NCBI GenBank assembly: GCA_045585875.1
Contig: JAZMZH010000094.1
Coordinates: 1 to 10,097, forward strand
Source of the DNA: JAVBQJ01 sp045585875
GTDB lineage: Bacteria; Verrucomicrobiota; Lentisphaeria; Victivallales; Victivallaceae
DNA: 10,097 nucleotides
Reading direction: 5' to 3'
Below the pieces are notes generated by a model. That model did not search any database. It was not told where the DNA came from and was given only the letters and a program-made list of their open reading frames with translations. How positions within the stretch are numbered: position 1 is the stretch's first letter; every line of letters starts with the position of its first letter. Shown here piece after piece: positions 1 through 6,072 of the stretch. The position numbers and the translations under genes are program-made.

Positions 1-5
1 GGATC

Positions 6-20
6 TGCATAATATATGCA
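6..20. repeat. Short AT-rich inverted repeat
   Basis: TGCATA (6-11) and TATGCA (15-20) are perfect inverted repeats around a 3-base centre. They lie just upstream of a promoter-like pair of hexamers. A second palindrome, ATATA-TGC-TATAT, covers 41-53 and overlaps the candidate -10. The first could be an operator, but in AT-rich DNA such short palindromes arise easily by chance. Confidence 0.25.
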
Positions 21-26
21 AATGAG

Positions 27-54
27 TTGAAATAATGAAGATATATGCTATATT
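27..54 (+). promoter_or_regulatory. Candidate sigma-70-type promoter for the rhlB-def gene string
   Basis: TTGAAA (27-32) resembles a -35 box. TATATT (49-54) resembles a -10 box, with a 16-base spacer. The segment is strikingly AT-rich compared with the GC-rich genes that follow. It would start transcription near base 61 and give an untranslated leader of about 250 bases ahead of the helicase gene. The assignment rests only on consensus matching. Confidence 0.4.
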
Positions 55-59
55 ACTGT

Positions 60-119
60 ATTGACTACCGAATCCCGACCTCGGGCCGCAATAACGGCCC
101 TGCCCGAAACAGCGTCAAT
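60..119 (+). promoter_or_regulatory. Foldable 5' leader with alternative hairpins
   Basis: ATTGAC (60-65) and GTCAAT (114-119) can close an outer stem. Inside it GGGCCG (83-88) pairs perfectly with CGGCCC (95-100) around a 6-base loop. The same GGG tract can instead pair with CCCG (74-77), or CGGGC (82-86) can pair with GCCCG (102-106). The folds exclude one another, as in attenuators or riboswitches, but I recognise no known family. It begins about where the candidate promoter would start transcription. Confidence 0.3.
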
Positions 120-133
120 GATCTTTGATGCCC

Positions 134-229
134 GGCGGGAAAGACGGTTCCGGCAATCTTGAGGAGGCGCCCCGCAGGGCAGCCGCCGGAAAGCTTCCGG
201 AAACGCAATTCCGTTGGGCGGTGAAAGGC
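134..229 (+). repeat. Structured dispersed repeat, copy A
   Basis: This stretch aligns without any gap to 4251-4346, with about three quarters of bases identical by hand count. The block CAATCTTGAG (154-163) is fully identical. It can fold: TTCCGG (148-153) pairs with CCGGAA (197-202), enclosing a GC-rich inner hairpin whose apex is around GCA (174-176). Substitutions relative to the other copy fall at all three codon positions, so it is not a conserved coding sequence even though one frame stays open. This copy looks less perfectly paired than copy B. It lies 87 bases upstream of the helicase start. Confidence 0.7.
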
Positions 230-304
230 ATGGCGAATGTTCGGCAGTACCGTCCACGATCAGGCAATTGGAAAGGCCGAGGCCGGATCAGTTTTTTTTA
301 CAGC

Positions 305-309
305 AAGGA
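305..309 (+). promoter_or_regulatory. Ribosome binding site that decides the helicase start
   Basis: AAGGA at 305-309 lies 6 bases before ATG 316 but only 3 before ATG 313. The second ATG is therefore the better start. More upstream in-frame starts fall inside the repeat and have no such site. Confidence 0.6.
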
Positions 310-315
310 TTTATG

Positions 316-1923
316 ATGTCATTGATCAAGAGTTTATCCGACAAGTTCCGTTCACTTTTCAGACAGAGCCCCGAAACGGGGAAAGGGGCCGGAGTCTCCG
401 CGGGCCCCGCGGCCGCTCCCGCCCGGGGGAAAGCCCGGAAAACCAATGCCGCCGGATCCGTCAAGAGCGGGAAACCGGGGAAACACCCCGCGAAGAAATC
501 CCCCTCCGGAGCCGCCGCTCCGGCGCCGGGGCCCCGGGTTTCCCCGCCGAAGAGCGCCCGTCCCGCCGCCGGAAGCAGGGAAAAGAAAACGCCGCATGCG
601 GAGATTCCGCGCAAGCCGGAAAAACTGCGCGAAGTGCCGCCCGAAGCGGGCAAAACCCGATTTCTGGACATGCCGCTTCACGAAGATCTCCAGTTCGCGC
701 TCCAGGACATCGGCTTTGAATACTGCACCCCCATCCAGGAAAAAGCCCTGCCCTTTTTGCTCGCAGGACGGGATCTGGCCGGAAAAGCCCAGACCGGCAC
801 CGGCAAGACCGCGGCCTTTCTGCTGGCGCTCTTTCAGCGCATGCTTACCGAACCCGCGCCGGAATCCCATCCCGGCAGGTGCCGGGCGCTGATCCTCGCA
901 CCCACCCGGGAACTGGCCATCCAGATCCACAAGGACGCCTGCGACATCGCCAAATACACCGGTCTCTGCAACACCGTCGTATTCGGAGGGATGGATCATG
1001 AAAAACAGCGGGCCTCGCTGAACCGTCCCATCGACGTCCTCATCGGCACCCCGGGCCGGATCATCGACTACGCCCGAAGCGGCGATCTGAAACTGGATGC
1101 GGCGACGTTTCTGGTGCTGGACGAGGCCGACCGGATGCTGGACATGGGCTTCATACCCGACGTCCGGAGGATCATCGGCATGATGCCGCCCCGGGAAAAA
1201 CGCCAGACCCTGCTCTTCAGCGCCACTCTGTCGCCGGAGATCACCCGGCTGGCGGCGGGATTTCAGAGGAGCGATTTCGTGACCGTGGAGAGCGAACCGG
1301 ACTCCATCGTGGGCGAAAACATCGAGCAGACCTTTTACAGCGTTTCGGTCCGGGAAAAACTCCCCATGCTGTGCTACACCATCACCCACGAAACCTTTGA
1401 CCGGATGCTCATTTTCGGCAACCGCAAGGATCACAACCTGGATATTCAGCATCAGCTGCTCCGGCGCGGCATCAGCTGCGAACTCCTCTCCGGAGACATC
1501 CCCCAGCAGAAACGGCTGAACATCCTCGAACGCTTCCGCTCCGGCGAAACCCGGATCCTGATCGCCACCGACGTGGCCGCAAGGGGGATCCATGTGGACG
1601 ACGTCAGCATCGTCATCAATTACGATCTGCCGGAACAGGCCGAGGATTACGTCCACCGCATCGGCCGGACCGGACGGGCCGGACACAAAGGCAAATCCAT
1701 CAGCTTCGTCTGCGAGTACGGAGCCTACAGCATGCCCGCCATCGAGGAACTTCTCAAATGCGAGTTCAAATCCATCCTGCCGGATGAAGAGATGCTGGTC
1801 CTGCCGGAGCCGGTGAAGTCTCCGGAGACTGTTCCGGAGAAGCCGTCCCGCGCCGGGAGACCGCGTGCCGCCCGACACAGCCGCGGAGGACGCCCGGGAC
1901 GCGCCGGAGGGAGACGGTCATGA
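316..1923 (+). CDS. rhlB: DEAD-box ATP-dependent RNA helicase, RhlB-like
   Basis: A 535-residue ATP-dependent RNA helicase that would unwind short RNA duplexes in the cytoplasm, in RNA decay, ribosome assembly or cold adaptation. All family motifs are visible in order: Q motif ending CTPIQ (about 137-141), Walker A AQTGTGKT (158-165), PTREL (196-200), GTPGR (244-248), DEAD (269-272), SAT (302-304), LIFGNRK (365-371), IATDVAARG (416-424) and HRIGRTGRAG (447-456). The stretch after motif VI, SISFVCEYGAYSMPAIEELL, closely resembles E. coli RhlB, which guides the name. Two additions flank the core: a low-complexity Ala/Pro/Lys/Gly segment (about 20-110), probably disordered, and an Arg/Gly-rich basic tail (about 511-535), probably RNA-binding. 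Its stop overlaps the def start as ATGA. The family is certain. The RhlB subfamily is likely, and a link to an RNA degradosome is inference only. Confidence 0.93.
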   Translation: MSLIKSLSDKFRSLFRQSPETGKGAGVSAGPAAAPARGKARKTNAAGSVKSGKPGKHPAKKSPSGAAAPAPGPRVSPPKSARPAAGSREKKTPHAEIPRKPEKLREVPPEAGKTRFLDMPLHEDLQFALQDIGFEYCTPIQEKALPFLLAGRDLAGKAQTGTGKTAAFLLALFQRMLTEPAPESHPGRCRALILAPTRELAIQIHKDACDIAKYTGLCNTVVFGGMDHEKQRASLNRPIDVLIGTPGRIIDYARSGDLKLDAATFLVLDEADRMLDMGFIPDVRRIIGMMPPREKRQTLLFSATLSPEITRLAAGFQRSDFVTVESEPDSIVGENIEQTFYSVSVREKLPMLCYTITHETFDRMLIFGNRKDHNLDIQHQLLRRGISCELLSGDIPQQKRLNILERFRSGETRILIATDVAARGIHVDDVSIVINYDLPEQAEDYVHRIGRTGRAGHKGKSISFVCEYGAYSMPAIEELLKCEFKSILPDEEMLVLPEPVKSPETVPEKPSRAGRPRAARHSRGGRPGRAGGRRS

Positions 1924-2504
1924 ACAAACCCACCGCAACGGTCGAAACCATCGGTTCCGAGATCCTGTACGCTCAATCCCTGCCGGTCACAGAAGTCACT
2001 CCGTACCACCGGGTGCTGGCCCGGCTCATGCTGGATGTGGTGACCGCCATGGACGGACTGGGCATCGCCGCGCCGCAGGTCGGGAAAAATATCCGCATGA
2101 TCACGCTGAACCTCACCGAACCGCACCGGGAGCGGCCGGATTCGCCGGGGGAGATGCTGCTGGTGCCCAAGCTGCCGGCGACCTTCATCAACCCGGAGAT
2201 CATCGAGTACTCCGACGAAACCGAGACCGCGGACGAGGGGTGTCTCTCGGTGCCGGAACTTTTCGCCCCGGTGACCCGCCCGGCGCGGATCGTTTTCAGG
2301 GGCACCATACTGGACGGGGAGACCGTCGAATACGAGTGCGCCGGGATGCTGGCGCGGCTGATTCAGCACGAAACCGACCACCTGAACGGGATATGCTTCG
2401 TGGACCGTCTCACCGCCGAGGTGAAAAAACAGTTCGCGAGAGAACTGAACGCCGTGAAGCGCAGCAGCGCCAAAAGCAAATTCCGGAAAATCGTCATCAT
2501 ATAG
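1920..2504 (+). CDS. def: Peptide deformylase
   Basis: Removes the N-formyl group from the initiator methionine of nascent proteins, using a catalytic metal (usually Fe2+ or Zn2+), at the ribosome exit. The 194-residue protein shows all three family motifs: GLGIAAPQ (46-53), EGCLS (106-110, with metal ligand Cys108) and HETDH (150-154, two His ligands and the catalytic Glu151). Length is normal to slightly long, with a basic C-terminal tail. GGAGGGAG (1906-1913) lies 6 bases before the ATG. The start overlaps the helicase stop by four bases, implying translational coupling. The usual partner gene fmt (methionyl-tRNA formyltransferase) is not adjacent. No key residue is missing, so it should be active. 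Confidence 0.97.
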   Translation: MNKPTATVETIGSEILYAQSLPVTEVTPYHRVLARLMLDVVTAMDGLGIAAPQVGKNIRMITLNLTEPHRERPDSPGEMLLVPKLPATFINPEIIEYSDETETADEGCLSVPELFAPVTRPARIVFRGTILDGETVEYECAGMLARLIQHETDHLNGICFVDRLTAEVKKQFARELNAVKRSSAKSKFRKIVII

Positions 2505-2511
2505 GCCGCCC

Positions 2512-3426
2512 ATGGGATACTTCAGGACATTCATAGCCATCTGCACCTCGCCGTCGGCGCTGCTGACACTTCACAAAACCGGCGCGCTGCGGGCCTGGCT
2601 GCGGACGCTGCTGACCGCATTTTTCTGCGGAGTGCTTTTCGCCGTTCTCTCCGGCTTCACCATTTACCCCAGACTCCGGGAGTGCGCGCGGTTTTTCGAC
2701 CGGGCTTTCGGCGGAGTGCGGATCACCCGCGCCGCAGTGACTCCGGTCGAGGCCCCGGACACGATCCGAAACTGCGCGCTGGGCGACGCCGCGGTGCTGA
2801 CCTGGCTGCCGCCGGATGCGGCTCTGCCGATGGATTACCCATCCGGCGATCTCGCCTCCGGAGCGCTCTGGACGGCGGACGCCCTGATCATGTGGCAGCG
2901 GCTGAAACCGGGGGAAATCAGCGCCGCCATGATGAGTTTCGACACCGCCGGAGACCGGGAATTCTTCTCCTGCCCGGACCGGGAGTTTCCGACCCGGGCC
3001 GCGGCGGCCATCGCCAGAAGCGCCGTAAAAAGCAGCGCTTCGGCCGGGGACGAGGCCCGGGACTTCACCGCCCTCGACATCGTAAAAGTCTGGTCGGTGA
3101 TTCTTTTCCCGGGGGCGGCGCTGCTCATGACATTCTGGATTTTCTTCATCGCGAACTTCTTCTGCGGCATATTTCTGGGGATGAACCGGCTCTTTTACGG
3201 CAGAAACAACCGTCTCTCCGCGTCGGAGATGTGGACCGTCCTCCTCTACACCGGATATCCCGCCATGGCGGTGGGAACGGTCGCCGCCGGTCTGGGACTT
3301 GACATCAGCTACAGTACGGTGTATATTTTCGGACTGGTGATCTATCTGTTTTTTGTCATGGTTCGTTTCGAACGGGCTTTTCGCGGGGCGGATCCCGGCC
3401 CGATGAAAAGGGATGGCGGAGAGTGA
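2512..3426 (+). CDS. Multi-pass membrane protein of unknown function, DUF1189-like layout
   Basis: I do not recognise this 304-residue protein with certainty. It has one hydrophobic helix near the N-terminus (about 29-51), a polar middle part of about 140 residues (52-192) that is probably extracytoplasmic, and three more helices (about 193-223, 239-262 and 267-286) followed by a short charged cytoplasmic tail. One helix, a long outer domain, then a helical cluster recalls the uncharacterised DUF1189 family, as does the N-terminal 'FIAICTSPSAL' segment, but this is resemblance by eye. The gene starts 7 bases after the def stop with only a weak ribosome binding site, so it probably depends on coupling from def. 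No catalytic motif is visible. It may be a membrane partner of the neighbouring ATP-grasp protein; that is speculation. Confidence 0.8.
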   Translation: MGYFRTFIAICTSPSALLTLHKTGALRAWLRTLLTAFFCGVLFAVLSGFTIYPRLRECARFFDRAFGGVRITRAAVTPVEAPDTIRNCALGDAAVLTWLPPDAALPMDYPSGDLASGALWTADALIMWQRLKPGEISAAMMSFDTAGDREFFSCPDREFPTRAAAAIARSAVKSSASAGDEARDFTALDIVKVWSVILFPGAALLMTFWIFFIANFFCGIFLGMNRLFYGRNNRLSASEMWTVLLYTGYPAMAVGTVAAGLGLDISYSTVYIFGLVIYLFFVMVRFERAFRGADPGPMKRDGGE

Positions 3427-3429
3427 GGA
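3425..3429 (+). promoter_or_regulatory. Ribosome binding site supporting the start at 3434
   Basis: GAGGA at 3425-3429 lies 4 bases before ATG 3434. An earlier in-frame ATG at 3413 has its purine run directly against the start codon, which is too close. The conserved family region begins about ten residues after the 3434 start, so both starts keep it whole. Confidence 0.5.
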
Positions 3430-3433
3430 AATC

Positions 3434-4162
3434 ATGGGCGTGAAAATGCAAACGGAGGAGTTTTTCCGGGCTCCGGTGTGGTATCCGATCCTTTCGGAGC
3501 ATACCTTTACCACCTATTTCGTGCGCCTCTCTCCCCAGGAGACGGAGGCGCTGGCCAACGGCGTCACCAAAGGAGAGATCCCCGCCGAGGTGATCAAGCG
3601 TCTCCGCTATCCCATGGAAGCCACCCCCGGCAACTGCTTCATCATCACCGACCGGTGCGCGCCCACGGATACCGAGAGGTTTCTTTACAAGCACGGCGCC
3701 GTCTATTCACCGGGAAGCGCCTGGAAGATCCTGGCCTCAAGCGCCAAAATCCGGGCGGCGGCAAAAGCCGGAGAGGTGGAATACATCGGCGTGCGCCCCT
3801 ACCGCCGCATGAACCGCACCCGGGAGTTCCGTCTCTTCATCCGCAACGGCGTGCCGGTGGGCATGAGTCAGTACAATCTCGCCCGGCACTTCCGGAGGCT
3901 GGCCGGCATCCGGGACGAGCTTTTGGAAAAAGCTCTGGAGTGGTTTGCCGGGATCCGGCAGGAAATTCCCCTCAGAGACTACACGATGGACATCTATTTC
4001 ACCTCGGCCGGACAGATTTTGCTCATCGACTTCAACCCCTGGGGACCTCCCACCAGTCCGCTGCTCTACAACCGCTGGGAAAGGGACTGGAGTTCCGGGC
4101 CGGAGCTGAAGCTGATGCCCGAACCGGTGAAGCTCTCGGGAAACGTAAACGTTTCCTTCTGA
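3434..4162 (+). CDS. CDC123/D123-like ATP-grasp family protein
   Basis: A 242-residue homologue of the CDC123 (D123) family, an ATP-grasp fold best known as the eukaryotic assembly factor of translation initiation factor eIF2. Seen here: an N-terminal VWYPIL segment (15-20) matching the family's 'WYP' opening, EFRLFI (131-136) followed by GMSQYN (143-148), matching 'EFRCFV...GISQ' of the human protein, then MDIYF (185-189) and LIDFNPWG (197-204), matching 'FDIY' and 'LIDFNPFG'. The three acidic/amide metal-ATP ligands therefore appear present (Asp186, Asp199, Asn201). The segment aligning with the ATP-contacting 'PKLNWSAPRDA' reads YPMEATPGN, so that lysine may be absent. The protein is shorter than human CDC123, lacking its acidic insert and C-terminal extension. 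Bacterial members have been proposed to ligate or modify proteins or peptides; the true substrate is unknown. It is the last gene of its string, next to def and a membrane protein. The family call is strong and the function is open. Confidence 0.82.
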   Translation: MGVKMQTEEFFRAPVWYPILSEHTFTTYFVRLSPQETEALANGVTKGEIPAEVIKRLRYPMEATPGNCFIITDRCAPTDTERFLYKHGAVYSPGSAWKILASSAKIRAAAKAGEVEYIGVRPYRRMNRTREFRLFIRNGVPVGMSQYNLARHFRRLAGIRDELLEKALEWFAGIRQEIPLRDYTMDIYFTSAGQILLIDFNPWGPPTSPLLYNRWERDWSSGPELKLMPEPVKLSGNVNVSF

Positions 4163-4169
4163 CCCCGGG

Positions 4170-4213
4170 GCCCGAGCCGGGCGATCCGTTTTGCGCGGCG
4201 GCCCGCAGAACGG
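4170..4213 (+). terminator. Hairpin pair after the CDC123-like gene, possible terminator
   Basis: GCCCG (4170-4174) pairs with CGGGC (4178-4182). Just beyond, CCGTTTTGCG (4186-4195) pairs with CGCAGAACGG (4204-4213) over ten positions, with one T-G wobble and an 8-base GC-rich loop. The position right after the stop codon fits transcript ending or 3'-end protection. No clear T-run follows the larger stem, so a classical intrinsic terminator is not proven. Confidence 0.4.
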
Positions 4214-4250
4214 TGTTGCATAAAATAACGGCGGCGTATTTCGGATGGAT

Positions 4251-4346
4251 GGCGAAAAAGGCGGTTTCGGCAATCTTGAGGCGGCTACCCGTAGGGTAAC
4301 CGCCGAAGAGTTGCCGGAAGCGCACTTTCGTCAGGCGCCGAAAGAC
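4251..4346 (+). repeat. Structured dispersed repeat, copy B
   Basis: Ungapped match to 134-229 (constant offset 4117). This copy folds very well. CGGCAA (4268-4273) pairs with TTGCCG (4311-4316), TCTT (4274-4277) with AAGA (4306-4309), GGCGG (4280-4284) with CCGCC (4300-4304), and TACCC (4286-4290) with GGGTA (4294-4298) around a GTA loop. A second hairpin follows: AGCG (4319-4322) with CGCT (4346-4349) and CTTTCG (4325-4330) with CGAAAG (4339-4344). It lies in the gap before the second gene string, as copy A lies before the first. It could be a mobile REP-like element or a structured RNA. Confidence 0.75.
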
Positions 4347-4399
4347 GCTGTCTTAATGCAACAGGCGTGATTTTTCTCGCATATTCCAGCCTCGGCGGC

Positions 4400-4428
4400 T
4401 TGCAAAAAAACGAATTACGGTGTATTGT
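4400..4428 (+). promoter_or_regulatory. Candidate promoter for the ppiD-like/speDE string
   Basis: TTGCAA (4400-4405) and TATTGT (4423-4428) are separated by 17 bases in an AT-richer part of the gap. This places the start near 4435, a short leader ahead of the gene at 4472. Consensus matching only. Confidence 0.4.
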
Positions 4429-4471
4429 TATCAAAAGCATGAAACAATAACGCAGGGAGTCTATCCAGATC

Positions 4472-6067
4472 ATGGCAATTTCACATCTTAATTCCGTATT
4501 CGCCCGTCATCACCGGATATTTTTCGGGTTTCTCATGGTGCTGATCATATTCAGTTTTCTGATTTTTACCGGTCCGGGGGACAATCCCTTTTCCTGCAAC
4601 GCCCCCAGCGATTACGGGACCGTCTTCGGCGACGAAGTGACCCGGCAGGAACTGGTCTCCCAGATGACGTTCAACAGCATCTTCAACGGGGACCGGACCA
4701 TCAGCGACGGCGAGCGCACCCGGCAGGCTTATGAAATGCTCTGCCTCGGCGAAGCCGCCCGGCGCAGAGGCATCGTCGTCTGCGACTCCGAGATCGGGAA
4801 ATTCATCCGCACGCTGCCTTTCTTCACCGATGAAAACGGCCGCTTCAATGCCGACATCTACCGCCGCCGCCTCGGCGCCATGTACATCACCGCCGCGGAT
4901 TTCGAGAACGGCATCAGAGGCGAACTTCTGCGCATGAAACTGGATCAGACGCTCCAGCTGAATATGATCTGCAGCGACGACGAGGTGCAGCGCTTCTGCG
5001 ATTACGTCATGGAGGAGTTCGATCTCCGCGTCAGAACCTTTCCGGTTGCGGAATTCGCCGGGAGCATTTCCGTCACCGACGAGGAGCTGAAGAGCGCCTT
5101 TGACGCCGCCGCGGCCGCCGGAAATCCCTACATGATCCAGCCCCGCTTCTCCGGAGCGGCGGTGATCGTCGATTTCACCTCCGGCGACTATCCGGCCCGG
5201 GCGATGAAAACCATCACCGAAGCCGACATCGAAGCGCTTTACGAACGCTCCCGGGAGCGTTTCACCGACGTTGACGGCGTCGTGAAACCGTTCTCCGAGG
5301 TGAAAACCGCCCTGCTGGAGGAGCTTGTCCGCTCCGCCGCCCGCAGGATCGCCGCCGAAGACATTGAAAATTTCCTCACCGATGTCGAACCGTTCCTGAG
5401 CAACCGCGAGACCCGCCGGGAGGAATTCCGCAAGGCCGCGGAAAAGGCCGGATACTCGGTCGTGGAGACCGGATTCTACGACGGCGGCGCCGCGCCGGAT
5501 GCGCTCAGGGACGTGCCCGCGCTGGCCGGAGCCATCGCCCGGCGCACCACCACCCAGCCCGTGACCGAAACCCTCTCCTCCGGGAATTTCGTGGGGGCGG
5601 CCATCCTGCTGGACCGGGAAAATGCCCGGGAGGCGCGGCTGGATGAAGTGCTCGAAAAGGTCCGCACGGACGTGATCGGCGTCAAAGCCGGGGAAATGGC
5701 CCGGACCGCCGCAGGCGAGGAGGCCGCCCGACTGGAAGCTCTGGCCGCTCCGGAACGCGCCGCGGCCGCCGAGGCCGCGGGATTTCAATCCGTAAAACTG
5801 CCCCGGCAGTTCTTCCTGGATCAGCCCTCCGGAGCCGATATTTCCGCCTCCGAGCCGGGAACCGTCATCGGTCCCGTCCCCGCCGGGGCCGGGTACACGA
5901 TATGGCTGGCGGCCGGCCGCAGCATTCCCGATCCGGAGAGTTACGCCCCGATCCGCGGGGAGCTGGTCTCGATGTTCCGGATGTTCAAGTATCAAAACGC
6001 CTACGGCGCCCTCTCCGAAGTCATGGCCGCAAACGGCTGCATCCCGCCCCGCGGCTTCGAGGAGTGA
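4472..6067 (+). CDS. PpiD/SurA-N-like membrane-anchored periplasmic chaperone, apparently without parvulin domain
   Basis: A 531-residue protein with a short cytoplasmic N-terminus, a single uncleaved-looking membrane helix (about 15-33) and a large outer part, the layout of PpiD, the inner-membrane-anchored chaperone that meets newly exported proteins. The N-terminal third fits the SurA/PpiD chaperone domain: 'FGDEVTRQEL' (52-61) parallels PpiD 'VNDQEISRGQF', 'GIVVCDSEIGKFIRTLPFF' (100-118) parallels 'LGISDEQVKQAIFATPAF', and 'GRFNADIYRRRL' (123-134) parallels 'GKFDNSRYNGIL'. The middle lacks a recognisable parvulin PPIase core (no GGD-G pattern), and the total is about 90 residues shorter than E. 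coli PpiD. The rest is Ala/Glu-rich, helical-looking and ends in a segment resembling the PpiD C-terminus. AGGGAG (4454-4459) is 12 bases from the ATG, somewhat far. It is followed 5 bases later by speD. The chaperone role is inferred from architecture; prolyl isomerase activity is doubtful. Confidence 0.75.
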   Translation: MAISHLNSVFARHHRIFFGFLMVLIIFSFLIFTGPGDNPFSCNAPSDYGTVFGDEVTRQELVSQMTFNSIFNGDRTISDGERTRQAYEMLCLGEAARRRGIVVCDSEIGKFIRTLPFFTDENGRFNADIYRRRLGAMYITAADFENGIRGELLRMKLDQTLQLNMICSDDEVQRFCDYVMEEFDLRVRTFPVAEFAGSISVTDEELKSAFDAAAAAGNPYMIQPRFSGAAVIVDFTSGDYPARAMKTITEADIEALYERSRERFTDVDGVVKPFSEVKTALLEELVRSAARRIAAEDIENFLTDVEPFLSNRETRREEFRKAAEKAGYSVVETGFYDGGAAPDALRDVPALAGAIARRTTTQPVTETLSSGNFVGAAILLDRENAREARLDEVLEKVRTDVIGVKAGEMARTAAGEEAARLEALAAPERAAAAEAAGFQSVKLPRQFFLDQPSGADISASEPGTVIGPVPAGAGYTIWLAAGRSIPDPESYAPIRGELVSMFRMFKYQNAYGALSEVMAANGCIPPRGFEE

Positions 6068-6072
6068 TCTTC

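Noticed and set aside
275..299. GGCC-GA-GGCC followed by eight T residues, resembling an intrinsic terminator
   Set aside because: The possible stem is only three or four pairs with almost no loop. It also lies just before the helicase ribosome binding site, where a terminator would block the gene.
214..315. Upstream start for the helicase at 214
   Set aside because: It lies inside the repeat, lacks a ribosome binding site and adds unrelated sequence; AAGGA before ATG 316 is the better signal.
125..316. Small open frame running through repeat copy A, with a similar frame in copy B
   Set aside because: The two translations look alike (both contain GNLE and LPE), but mismatches are spread evenly over codon positions and no good ribosome binding site is present. 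The similarity follows from the DNA repeat.
352..1878. Long open frame on the minus strand opposite the helicase (508 codons)
   Set aside because: It mirrors a gene with every DEAD-box motif. Its protein has no recognisable domain, and long antisense frames are common in GC-rich coding DNA. The same holds for 1725-2546, 2497-3513, 4481-5995, 6738-7562 and 7559-8572.
5902..6072. Longer in-frame N-terminus for speD
   Set aside because: It overlaps the upstream gene by about 165 bases. The family start aligns with ATG 6073, which has GAGGAG 8 bases upstream.
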